DNA of 64,000 nucleotides from Sphingobacterium wenxiniae (GTDB lineage: Bacteria; Bacteroidota; Bacteroidia; Sphingobacteriales; Sphingobacteriaceae). This document shows, piece after piece, positions 1-6,904 of this stretch; the first letter of the stretch is position 1; every line of letters starts with the position of its first letter. The notes under the pieces were generated by a model. The model was not told the DNA's origin. It made no database searches and was given only the letters and a program-made list of their open reading frames with translations. The stretch is from assembly GCF_900116225.1 (NCBI RefSeq), contig NZ_FOZZ01000004.1, positions 186,001 through 250,000 on the forward strand, written 5' to 3'. Made by a program: the position numbers and the translations under genes.

Positions 1-510
1 CACATTTAACAGAACACCCTTCTGCAAGCCGTTTTCCAGAACCTGTTGGACAATGCTGATCAAGTATGGGCGGCAATGGGAAAAATCGGCATGGTGTGAA
101 AAATCATCCAAAGAAAAACCGATAGAGGGAATATCCTCGATTGCACCTTCTACCGCTGCTGACATCGTTCCAGAATATAGCACATTGATGGAATAGTTCA
201 AGCCGTGGTTAATCCCCGACACACATAAGTCGGGCTTTGTCCCTTTAAAAATCTTATTGACGGCAAGTTTTACACAATCGACAGGGGTACCAGAACATTT
301 ATACATTTCCACGCCCTCATAAAGGTCGATTCTATCCAGGCGTAATGGTCTGCCAATGGTAATGGCATGGCCCATACCGGATTGTGGACTGTCGGGCGCA
401 ACGACCACAACCCGACCTATTTTCTGCATTTCCTCCAAAAGCACCTTAATTCCAGGAGCGGTAATGCCATCGTCGTTGACGACTAAAATCGTTGGTTTTT
501 TATTTGCCAT
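1..510 (-). CDS. surE: 5'-nucleotidase SurE (3' end cut by window edge)
   Basis: Reading from the ATG at 508-510 toward base 1 gives 170 codons without a stop, so the C-terminus lies outside the window. The N-terminus reads ILVVNDDGI at residues 8-16, followed by APDSPQSGMGHA and SGINHG. These are the SurE motifs that hold the divalent metal (Asp13, Asp14, Ser44, Asn101). SurE proteins are cytoplasmic metal-dependent phosphatases that remove phosphate from nucleoside monophosphates. The family is usually about 250 residues, so roughly two thirds is present. The start is well placed because the conserved beta strand begins at once. Identification is firm; physiological substrate is not shown by the sequence. 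Confidence 0.93.
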   Translation of the reverse strand, partial: MANKKPTILVVNDDGITAPGIKVLLEEMQKIGRVVVVAPDSPQSGMGHAITIGRPLRLDRIDLYEGVEMYKCSGTPVDCVKLAVNKIFKGTKPDLCVSGINHGLNYSINVLYSGTMSAAVEGAIEDIPSIGFSLDDFSHHADFSHCRPYLISIVQQVLENGLQKGVLLNV

Positions 511-598
511 AATGCGAATGTAGGAAAAATTAAACAGCTATTTAAATGCAAAAGTCGGGAATAATAGATTCCAAAACCATAGAGTAAACTAATGAAAA

Positions 599-628
599 AA
601 GCGCGGAGACAATAAAGTCTCTGCGCTT
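599..628 (-). terminator. Intrinsic terminator after the CsbD-like gene
   Basis: Arms at 599-610 and 617-628 (AAGCGCGGAGAC and GTCTCTGCGCTT) pair with one imperfect position around a 6-nt loop. On the minus strand the hairpin is followed by a run of T, as expected for the end of the gene at 654-842. Confidence 0.7.
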
Positions 629-653
629 CCATAAACTAAACTTAATGAAAAAA

Positions 654-842
654 CTAACCTAACCCTTTCAACCAGTCAATTACTTCTTCACGTGTTTTAC
701 CAAGCTTCTGTTGGATTTTACCCAACAACTCCTCGTCTTGGCCTTCTTCGTATTTCAAATCATCATCGGTCCAATCTGCATATTGTTGCTTGATTTTCCC
801 TTTTAACTCATTCCATTTTCCTTTTAAATCTAAGCTGTCCAT
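654..842 (-). CDS. CsbD family stress-related protein
   Basis: A 62-residue soluble protein starting [20 protein letters not shown], with the CsbD-like pattern of a K/W-rich helix followed by a glutamine- and glutamate-rich stretch and [14 protein letters not shown]. CsbD proteins are small helical proteins, often induced in general stress; their biochemical role is unknown. An upstream in-frame start at 875 would add 11 basic residues unlike the family, so I chose the ATG at 840-842, preceded by AAAGGAAA. It is monocistronic, with a -7 promoter box at 909-916 and a terminator at 599-628. Small charged proteins of this kind are easily matched to CsbD by composition, which leaves modest doubt. 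Confidence 0.82.
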   Translation of the reverse strand: MDSLDLKGKWNELKGKIKQQYADWTDDDLKYEEGQDEELLGKIQQKLGKTREEVIDWLKGLG

Positions 843-908
843 ATTTTTCCTTTTTAATTGTTTCTTTAATAACAATGCGGAAAGGAAATTGTTTCAAATA
901 ATTGAATA

Positions 909-916
909 CAAAGTTA
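909..916 (-). promoter_or_regulatory. Bacteroidota -7 box for the CsbD-like gene
   Basis: Read on the minus strand, 916-909 is TAACTTTG, a perfect match to the Bacteroidota -7 consensus TAnnTTTG, 67 bases upstream of the ATG at 842. No clear TTG -33 element was found at the usual distance, so this rests on one half of the promoter. Confidence 0.4.
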
Positions 917-921
917 TCTTG

Positions 922-1813
922 TTAATTAGATGGTTGTTCATATTCCACATACTTCCAATCAAATTGGTCGTCCTTGACCTCAAAAAGAAGAAAGCCCCGA
1001 GGTCCAAATTTTGTTCCCCGCCATGTTGGACGACCAGCAACGGACCCTCCGGTAATGAAGTGTGTCTTGTTTTCTATGTTCAAATCCTCTAACCAATGTA
1101 GATGACCTTGCAACACTAGTTTAAGTGTATGGTCTTTGAACACATCCAACAACATATCTCTATCCACCAGCTCCGGGCCATCGTTCTGTTTCCCAGGCTC
1201 AGGATACAATTGGTCAAATGCTGTAAGTGCCGGAATATGCAACGTTATCGCAATGGGGGTTTCCTTTGATACCTTAGCTAAATCTCGTTGCAACCAATTT
1301 AATTGTTCCTGCCCTATCCGCCCAATAAACTTCTTATCCACCACATCCAAAGCATTTAATACGATAAAATGCCAACCTTTGTGATCGAATGAATAATACG
1401 TATCCCCAAAATAACGCTGGAACATTTCATACTTATAGTCCGGGTGAGTCGCGTCCTCTACACTTTCCGGGTAAATACCAAATAGATCATGATTGCCCAC
1501 AGTATTATACACAGGAACCTTTATCCGACTGCTTAATGTTTTATACAATGCAAACAATGAGTCGCTTTTTGCTTGATTGCCACGCATCACATCAAAGACT
1601 TGGTCGCCGCCAGAGATTACAAAATCCACATCAAGATTATTCACGGTATCAATAAGTTGATTAAACGCCGAAATGACAGCCGCATCCGTCCGAATATGTA
1701 TATCCGTCATGAAAACAAATGAAAAATTTGTTTGTTCGGTTCGGGGAGATTGGCAAAAACCAACCATACATATTAATAAAGAGAATCAATAGGAGACTAA
1801 AAATGTGTTTCAT
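922..1813 (-). pseudogene. Secreted calcineurin-like metallophosphoesterase, frameshifted near its N-terminus
   Basis: The body (922-1767, 281 codons) carries the metallophosphoesterase motifs in order: D-x-H (FMTDIHIR, Asp22/His24), GGDQ near 54, GNHD near 92, a His in TLHIPA and GHLHW near 220. It therefore probably hydrolyses phosphomonoesters or diesters with two metal ions. Its own start, MVGFCQSP, lacks an export signal. Just upstream in the next frame, from the ATG at 1811-1813, is a typical signal peptide (MKHIFSLLLILFINMYG) that runs into the same DNA one base out of phase. Removing one base within about 1752-1770 would join signal and enzyme. Either the gene is genuinely broken, the assembly has a one-base insertion, or translation begins at 1767 and the enzyme stays in the cytoplasm. 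The catalytic part is intact. Confidence 0.75.
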
Positions 1814-2031
1814 GTTCGTTAGATTTTTCACTAAAAGTAAACAATTATCCACATTGCTTAAAGAAAACATTTTCAAAAAAACAGGAATCATTCCTCAACC
1901 ATCGAGAAGGGTGGCTGATTACAGCTCGTTTCAAAATACCCTTACCACTTACGAAAACGTTTGAGTAAATTTCTTTCGCGATTATCCCTTTTAAGCCCTA
2001 TATTAGTTATTTGTCAACAACGATTTAGATT

Positions 2032-2880
2032 ATGAACAATACAATTTTCGAGAGCAGATATGCTATTGGGCCAAACGAAGCTAAAGGTCTGGATACCCAA
2101 GGCTTAAGGGATAATTTTCTTATTGAAACAATCTTTGAAGCAGATAAAATCCATTTTGTTCACACACATTACGACCGGTATATGGCGGGTGGTGCAATGC
2201 CCGTAGCCGGTAAGCTGCAATTAGAAACCATAGAAGCCCTTCTTAAGGAACCTTACTTCCTTTCACGTAGAGAACTGGGCATTATTAATGTCGGAGGCGA
2301 TGGACAGGTCGAGGTAGATGGCACGGTGTACGACATCGCTCATAAAGAAGCGCTATATATCGGAAAAGGTGCAAAAGAAGTTTATTTCTCCAGCAATAGT
2401 GCAAACAATCCGGCAAAATTCTATTTAAACTCCACGCCTGCGCACCACAGCTACCCAACCAAAAGGGTAACCAAAGCAGAAGCAAATAAAATTGAACTCG
2501 GTGCTTTGGAAACAGCGAACCACCGTACCATCAACCAGATGCTGCTCCACAAAATTGTGGAGACCTGTCAGCTACAGATGGGGATGACCGAATTAAAACC
2601 AGGCTCTGTATGGAACACCATGCCTGCGCATACACACGATCGCCGGATGGAAGTTTACTTCTATTTTGAAGTACCAGAAGGGCAGGCCGTATCGCATTTC
2701 ATGGGACCGATAAACGAAACCCGCCATATCTGGATGCGAAACGAGCAGGCTGTAATCTCACCACCATGGTCCATCCATGCCGGTGCAGGAACCAGCAACT
2801 ATACCTTTATTTGGGGTATGGCTGGGGAGAACCTAGACTATGACGATATGGACAAATGTGCAATCACCGAGTTACGCTAA
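2032..2880 (+). CDS. kduI: 5-dehydro-4-deoxy-D-glucuronate isomerase (KduI)
   Basis: A 282-residue protein close to the family length of about 278, matching KduI along its length: HTHYDRYMAGGAMP near residue 44, FLSRRELGIINVGG near 83, and the metal-binding cupin segment PAHTHDRRMEVYFYF near 200. It interconverts 5-keto-4-deoxyuronate, the product of unsaturated uronate cleavage, and 2,5-diketo-3-deoxygluconate in the cytoplasm. It is the first gene of a forward operon with the DUF4861-like gene (4-nt gap) and kduD, which catalyses the next step. The operon handles uronates released from pectin or glycosaminoglycan. No lyase gene is present here. Confidence 0.95.
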   Translation: MNNTIFESRYAIGPNEAKGLDTQGLRDNFLIETIFEADKIHFVHTHYDRYMAGGAMPVAGKLQLETIEALLKEPYFLSRRELGIINVGGDGQVEVDGTVYDIAHKEALYIGKGAKEVYFSSNSANNPAKFYLNSTPAHHSYPTKRVTKAEANKIELGALETANHRTINQMLLHKIVETCQLQMGMTELKPGSVWNTMPAHTHDRRMEVYFYFEVPEGQAVSHFMGPINETRHIWMRNEQAVISPPWSIHAGAGTSNYTFIWGMAGENLDYDDMDKCAITELR

Positions 2881-2884
2881 GAAG

Positions 2885-4006
2885 ATGAAAAAGCTATTGG
2901 TAATCGCCTGCTTAATCGGTGGCAGCATCAGCCCCTTACTGGCGCAAAAGACCATTCATGTACAAAATCCCTTGGATGAAAACCGGATAGAACTTATTGA
3001 GATTCCTTTTGCCAAATTCAGCCGGCATTTCGGTGTAGATACCATCTTCACCGTGAAAGACAAGACTACCGGAACAACCTATATCCACCAGCTCGAAAAG
3101 TTGGGGACAGGTGTTCCACAGAACGTCTTGATACAGGTGCCTGTGACAGCAAACGGGAAGTTACAGCTTGTGGTAACAGCAGATAAGCCTGAGGTTTACC
3201 CGTCCAAGGCTTTTGCTCGTTATGTTCCAGAAAGAAAGGATGATTTTGCTTGGGAAAATGACGTAGTTGCCTTTCGCGCTTATGGAAAAGCCTTGGAAGG
3301 AACATCTGAAGATGCACAGGGATTCGATTTTTGGTCAAAAAGGACAAATGACCTTGTCGTCAACAAGTGGTATAAGACCGACGATTATCACCGTGATCAT
3401 GGCGAAGGGTTGGACTATTATTCCGTAGGGCAAACCCTGGGAATGGGCGATATGGCTTTATATTTTGATAATCAGATCACCTATACCAAGCACTACAGAC
3501 AATACGAGGTCTTGGACAATGGCCCTTTACGGACTACGTTCAAACTGATATTTGAACAACAGGACTTTGCCGGACAAACCATTTCTCTCAGCAAAACGAT
3601 CAGCTTAGATGCCGGTCAACAATTTAACAAGGTTGTTGTGGAATTGAACGGTCAACCATCCAAAACCACACCGATTGTTATTGGTTTGGTCAAAAGGGGC
3701 GAAAGCAACCCACAATACGATTATGACCATTCAGATAGCTCCTTAGCCTATTGGGAGCCCAATATCCAAAATCACGGACATACAGGAACGGCTGTTATCA
3801 TTCCAAGGGGCAAAGTTACTTTTATCCCGAATGATGTCAAGCAGTTTCTGCTTCACACCACTTTAGTCAACGGAAAGCCTTTTACCTATTACAATGGGGC
3901 AACTTGGGACAGAGCTGGTAAGATAACATCAGCTGATGCATGGGAGGATTTTGTGGAGGACAAAGCCGAACAGATAAAAAAACCACTGAAGGTGAAATTA
4001 AAATAA
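2885..4006 (+). CDS. DUF4861-like secreted protein
   Basis: A 373-residue protein with a signal peptide (MKKLLVIACLIGGSISPLLAQ) ending at about residue 21. The start at 2885 is chosen because the signal begins there and the upstream kduI stop is only 4 nt away; longer in-frame starts lie inside kduI. The rest is rich in beta strands and aromatic residues (FDFWSKRTNDLVVNKWY, YHRDHGEGLDYYSVG), resembling the DUF4861 family. That family often accompanies uronate and pectin genes in Bacteroidota and has no settled activity known to me. The placement between kduI and kduD suggests work on uronate-containing oligosaccharides in the periplasm; this is inference from context. Confidence 0.75.
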   Translation: MKKLLVIACLIGGSISPLLAQKTIHVQNPLDENRIELIEIPFAKFSRHFGVDTIFTVKDKTTGTTYIHQLEKLGTGVPQNVLIQVPVTANGKLQLVVTADKPEVYPSKAFARYVPERKDDFAWENDVVAFRAYGKALEGTSEDAQGFDFWSKRTNDLVVNKWYKTDDYHRDHGEGLDYYSVGQTLGMGDMALYFDNQITYTKHYRQYEVLDNGPLRTTFKLIFEQQDFAGQTISLSKTISLDAGQQFNKVVVELNGQPSKTTPIVIGLVKRGESNPQYDYDHSDSSLAYWEPNIQNHGHTGTAVIIPRGKVTFIPNDVKQFLLHTTLVNGKPFTYYNGATWDRAGKITSADAWEDFVEDKAEQIKKPLKVKLK

Positions 4007-4057
4007 GGTAAAAAATATTGTCATGCTGAGCGGAGTCGAAGCACAGCATTTTTTACC
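4007..4057. repeat. Short interspersed palindromic element
   Basis: A 51-bp unit bounded by a perfect 10-bp inverted repeat (GGTAAAAAAT at 4007-4016 and ATTTTTTACC at 4048-4057). Its core is GTCATGCTGAGC...GTCGAAGCA, a type of sequence scattered in many Bacteroidota genomes. A related copy lies near 51205. It sits between the DUF4861-like gene and kduD and could form an RNA hairpin within the operon. Confidence 0.6.
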
Positions 4058-4072
4058 TAACATCCTATAAGC

Positions 4073-4840
4073 ATGATATTAGATACATTTGATTTAACAG
4101 GAAAAGTAGCCTTAGTGACGGGTTGCAAACGAGGTATAGGTAAGGCTATGGCGGAAGCTTTAGCGGAAGCGGGTGCGGATATTATTGGCGTTTCTGCTTC
4201 GCTGGAATTGGAAAACTCCAAAGTAGAGCAGTCTGTAAAGGCTTTGGGGAGGAACTTCTCAGCTTATCAGTGTGACTTCTCTAACAGGGAGAGCCTCTAT
4301 ACTTTTATTAAGCAGGTAAAAGCCGATCACCCCACCATTGACATTTTATTCAACAATGCTGGAAACATCTTGCGGAAACCTGCGGCAGAGCATCCGGATG
4401 AATACTGGGACGAGATCATCGAGGTAAACCAAAATGCCCAATTCATATTGACACGCGAAATCGGGAAAGAAATGATTGCCCGCGGCTCCGGTAAGATTGT
4501 GTTCACCGCATCCTTGCTGACTTTCCAGGGAGGTATTACTGTTCCTGGCTATGCCGCCTCCAAAGGAGCAATTGGTTCGTTGACCAAAGCTTTCGCTAAC
4601 GAATGGGCTTCGAAAGGCGTCAATGTAAATGCGATTGCTCCAGGCTATATAGCAACAGACAATACCGAAGCCTTGCGTGATGACCCGGAACGTTCAGCCT
4701 CTATCTTGGGACGTATCCCTGCTGGTCGCTGGGGCGAACCTGAAGACTTCAAAGGTCCTGCAGTATTCCTCGCTTCCAAAGCTTCTGATTATGTACACGG
4801 AACGATTCTTACCGTAGACGGTGGTTGGATGGGCAGGTAG
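4073..4840 (+). CDS. kduD: 2-dehydro-3-deoxy-D-gluconate 5-dehydrogenase (KduD)
   Basis: A 255-residue short-chain dehydrogenase/reductase. The NAD-binding motif TGCKRGIG is at residues 16-23, NNAG near 94, a catalytic Ser near 146 and the YAASK motif near 160. It matches KduD rather than a generic reductase: it starts MILDTFDLTGKVALVTG, contains DILFNNAGNILRKPA, and is encoded with kduI. It reduces 2,5-diketo-3-deoxygluconate to 2-keto-3-deoxygluconate, feeding the KDG kinase/aldolase route. It is the last gene of the operon and ends at the terminator at 4855-4886. Substrate is inferred from family and neighbours. Confidence 0.92.
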   Translation: MILDTFDLTGKVALVTGCKRGIGKAMAEALAEAGADIIGVSASLELENSKVEQSVKALGRNFSAYQCDFSNRESLYTFIKQVKADHPTIDILFNNAGNILRKPAAEHPDEYWDEIIEVNQNAQFILTREIGKEMIARGSGKIVFTASLLTFQGGITVPGYAASKGAIGSLTKAFANEWASKGVNVNAIAPGYIATDNTEALRDDPERSASILGRIPAGRWGEPEDFKGPAVFLASKASDYVHGTILTVDGGWMGR

Positions 4841-4854
4841 CATCCATCAAAAAA

Positions 4855-4886
4855 AATAAGGGCACCATACACACGGTGCCCTTATT
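4855..4886. terminator. Bidirectional intrinsic terminator
   Basis: A perfect 12-bp stem, AATAAGGGCACC at 4855-4866 and its complement at 4875-4886, with an 8-nt loop, lies between the convergent ends of kduD and the minus-strand gene at 4914. An A run at 4849-4854 gives a strong U tract for minus-strand transcripts; the plus-strand tail is weaker. Confidence 0.85.
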
Positions 4887-4913
4887 CTTGAATTATAATG
4901 CCGGGAAAAACTG

Positions 4914-5561
4914 CTACATAATCAAGGTTTTATCAAATTCCTCGACTTTATTAAAGAACCCATCTAAATCGTAGTTTAGAACACCAAACAGTTCGATAAG
5001 TTGATCCATTTCTTCATAGTACTTACTCTCCAACCGCTTCACGAAACCTAAAGTTCCCCTGAAATCATCGAGATCTTCGTCAAAGACAACCATATCAACG
5101 GAGCAATCCTCATAGAATTGAATAACCTTCCTAAACTGCGGAAACGCAACTTCATTCATCCATTGGTCCTGCTCAAAAATAAAATCGTCATAACCAAAAT
5201 ACTCCTCTACGGCTTCTATCATTTCGGGGACAAAATCATCACAAAGTGCTGTAATTTTGATCAACAGATTCTTTAACTGTGTTCTGACTAACTCCTTGAC
5301 CGGATTTGTCGGGAGCATCACCTCCAGGTGATCAAATTTCTGACGCGCTTCTCTGAATAATTCCGCTAACTCCTCTATTTGAAAATTAAACCCGGGGATC
5401 AGATGCCTAGCACTTTGTACCCGCTCTTTGATAGCATAAGTGCGGTCATGAATTTCCTGATAATATTTCAAAGCCACAGTTTCAAACTCAGGAGGAGCTA
5501 TTCCCCGATCGAACCGCAACGTTATTTTGCGAAGTAAATGGTCCGTAGTGATTGTTTCCAT
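4914..5561 (-). CDS. Unrecognised acidic helical protein
   Basis: A 215-residue protein with no family I recognise. It has no signal peptide or membrane segment, is rich in Glu, Asp and Phe, and is predicted mainly helical. Examples are QIEELAELFREARQKFDH near residue 60 and MVVFDEDLDDFRGTLGFV near 158. It lies 65 bp downstream of the 5627-6238 gene on the same strand, and both are probably transcribed from a promoter near 6290. It ends before the strong terminator at 4855-4886. Composition suggests a cytoplasmic protein that binds another protein, perhaps the product of the upstream gene. No function can be assigned. Confidence 0.75.
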   Translation of the reverse strand: METITTDHLLRKITLRFDRGIAPPEFETVALKYYQEIHDRTYAIKERVQSARHLIPGFNFQIEELAELFREARQKFDHLEVMLPTNPVKELVRTQLKNLLIKITALCDDFVPEMIEAVEEYFGYDDFIFEQDQWMNEVAFPQFRKVIQFYEDCSVDMVVFDEDLDDFRGTLGFVKRLESKYYEEMDQLIELFGVLNYDLDGFFNKVEEFDKTLIM

Positions 5562-5626
5562 AATCTTGTTGTTATAAAGTTAAGAATAAAATACAAGGGG
5601 CAAAACGGTATTGCCCCCTGTCCTGA

Positions 5627-6238
5627 TTAAACGACCAGTGCTGTTACAACATCACTAAAGTTAAGGATGGCATCCCTTCCTATATAGGAAACCCGGAATT
5701 CATACTCTCGCATCGCCGTCAGATCACTTAGTTCAACAAATGATTTGCTGTGTAAAAAGCCAATCCATTCTTCTGTCCCTTTCTCCCGATATTCGTAACG
5801 GTACATTCGTGCTGGCCTCCATGGGTTGACACGCAATTGGATGATTCCTAACCCAACCTGTACGTGGGTTGCACGCAGGTTCTCTGCTTTGGGTGTTCGG
5901 CCTATTCGGACTGTAGTAGGTGAAGCTATGCGGAATCCTGCGGCAAGAATAATAGCTGGGTCACCCAAGGCAACCGCATCTACAAAATGCGATAGCCGAT
6001 AGATTGTTTCCTGAAGGTCAACTCCTGTCTGTCCTTTTAGCACCACCGCTCTTCTGTCTCGGAAGGTAGCTTCTGCAAAAGCGGTGCGGTACGCTTCCAA
6101 CCGCTCTTCCAAGACGGTTAACGATGGGACCGGATTGGCGAATAAATCTGCATTTTCTGTCATCTTCAATAAGATGTGTTCTGCATCACGCAACAAATCG
6201 GTTGCGTTCTTGCTTTTAAATACTGGTTTTGCACTCAT
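5627..6238 (-). CDS. Protein with an N-terminal helical region and a C-terminal fibronectin type III-like domain
   Basis: A 203-residue protein without a signal peptide. Residues 1-90 look helical (DLLRDAEHILLKMTEN, LEERLEAYRTAFAEATF). Residues from about 110 to 203 read like a single fibronectin type III fold: a beta-rich stretch with paired aromatics (YRYEYREKGTEEWIG) and the closing pattern YEFRVSYIGRDAILNFSDVV. FN3 domains are usually extracellular, so the lack of an export signal is odd. The gene follows the 21-bp repeat array and a 12-bp palindrome at 6269-6280, and forms a probable operon with the helical gene at 4914-5561. Its role is unknown; the FN3 assignment is by pattern only. 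Confidence 0.7.
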   Translation of the reverse strand: MSAKPVFKSKNATDLLRDAEHILLKMTENADLFANPVPSLTVLEERLEAYRTAFAEATFRDRRAVVLKGQTGVDLQETIYRLSHFVDAVALGDPAIILAAGFRIASPTTVRIGRTPKAENLRATHVQVGLGIIQLRVNPWRPARMYRYEYREKGTEEWIGFLHSKSFVELSDLTAMREYEFRVSYIGRDAILNFSDVVTALVV

Positions 6239-6268
6239 TTCTTTAACTTTTTAAAATTTAACATTCTA

Positions 6269-6280
6269 TGTACATGTACA
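6269..6280. promoter_or_regulatory. Operator-like 12-bp palindrome
   Basis: TGTACATGTACA is a perfect palindrome 31 bp upstream of the minus-strand start at 6238. Immediately upstream in that direction (6291-6284) is CATCTTTG, one base from the -7 consensus TAnnTTTG. The palindrome would lie on the transcription start, where a repressor dimer could block it. Both calls are sequence pattern only. Confidence 0.4.
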
Positions 6281-6308
6281 ACACAAAGATGCAGTGTAAA
6301 AACAGCCA

Positions 6309-6375
6309 AAAGGTGTAAAAAAAGGACGGATTCAAGGGTACCCCTAAAATACTTTTGTCCTTTTTTTACACCTTT
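6309..6375. repeat. 19-bp perfect inverted repeat with a central GGGTACCC
   Basis: The left arm 6309-6327 begins AAAGGTGTA and ends AAAGGAC. The right arm 6357-6375 is its exact reverse complement. The 29-nt spacer contains the palindrome GGGTACCC. It lies between the 21-bp repeat array and the promoter of the 5627-6238 gene. It could act as a terminator for transcripts leaving the array toward the minus strand, or as a protein site. The A/T tracts inside the arms are unusual for a simple terminator. Confidence 0.7.
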
Positions 6376-6476
6376 CCTTCTTCAGGTTTCAAGAAAAAGC
6401 AGAGAAAAAACAGCCTTAAAAGCCATTTAAACACTGATTTTCAGTTAAACATTTTTGCTTTTCAGAAAAACACGCG

Positions 6477-6904
6477 AGTTACCTCTTCCGCCAAAACAGC
6501 TATCTCTTCTGACAAAGTAGCTATCTTCGCAGACAAAAGAGATAGCTTGGCTGTGAGACGAGATAGCTCCCCGAACAAAAAAGAAAACTTGTCTGTTCAG
6601 GAAGCTATCTCTCGTTATAGCGAAGATAGCTCTAAGAGCCTAGAAGCAACCTATCCTAATAGAAAAGCTATCTCGGAAGAAATTGGAGAGAGCTTCCAGA
6701 ATTTTAGAGGTAGCTATACGATCACAAGAGGGTACGCATAGATCTCAGAAGCTATCTACTTTAAGAAAACAGATTGCTTAAACAGTAGAAGAGTCACCTT
6801 ACAGCACAAAGAATATAGCTAAACACACCGAACAGATAGCTCTTAGGTTGCAACAGCTATCTTACGGAACAGAAGAGCTTTCCTTGTTTACAGAACAGCT
6901 ACCT
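6477..6904. repeat. Array of about 21 octamers at exact 21-bp spacing (AGCTATCT / AGATAGCT)
   Basis: Exact AGCTATCT starts at 6498, 6519, 6603, 6666, 6750 and 6855. Its reverse complement AGATAGCT starts at 6540, 6561, 6624 and 6834. Every one of these positions is in the same 21-bp register. The intervening register positions carry degraded forms: 6477 AGTTACCT, 6582 AGAAAACT, 6645 AGCAACCT, 6687 AGAGAGCT, 6708 AGGTAGCT, 6771 AGATTGCT, 6792 AGTCACCT, 6813 ATATAGCT, 6876 AGCTTTCC, 6897 AGCTACCT; 6729 is the worst (AGGGTACG). The other 13 bases of each unit vary, but often carry an A-rich ACAAAR or ACAGAAS piece just before the next octamer. Spacing of 21 bp is two turns of B-DNA, so all cores face the same side of the helix. 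The last unit overlaps the stop codon of the AraC-type gene. Confidence 0.9.

Noticed and set aside
1661..1891. Independent small gene overlapping the metallophosphoesterase
   Set aside because: Only its signal-peptide part is meaningful. The remainder is a shifted reading of the enzyme, so it is treated as a frameshifted N-terminus.
6355..6741. 128-codon plus-strand open frame across the array
   Set aside because: Its heptad pattern follows from the 21-bp DNA period. The period continues 160 bp past the stop, and the core occurs as its own reverse complement, which coding does not explain. No family resemblance.
6477..6904. CRISPR array
   Set aside because: The repeat core is only 8 bp, in both orientations, with 13-bp gaps. 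No cas gene is present.
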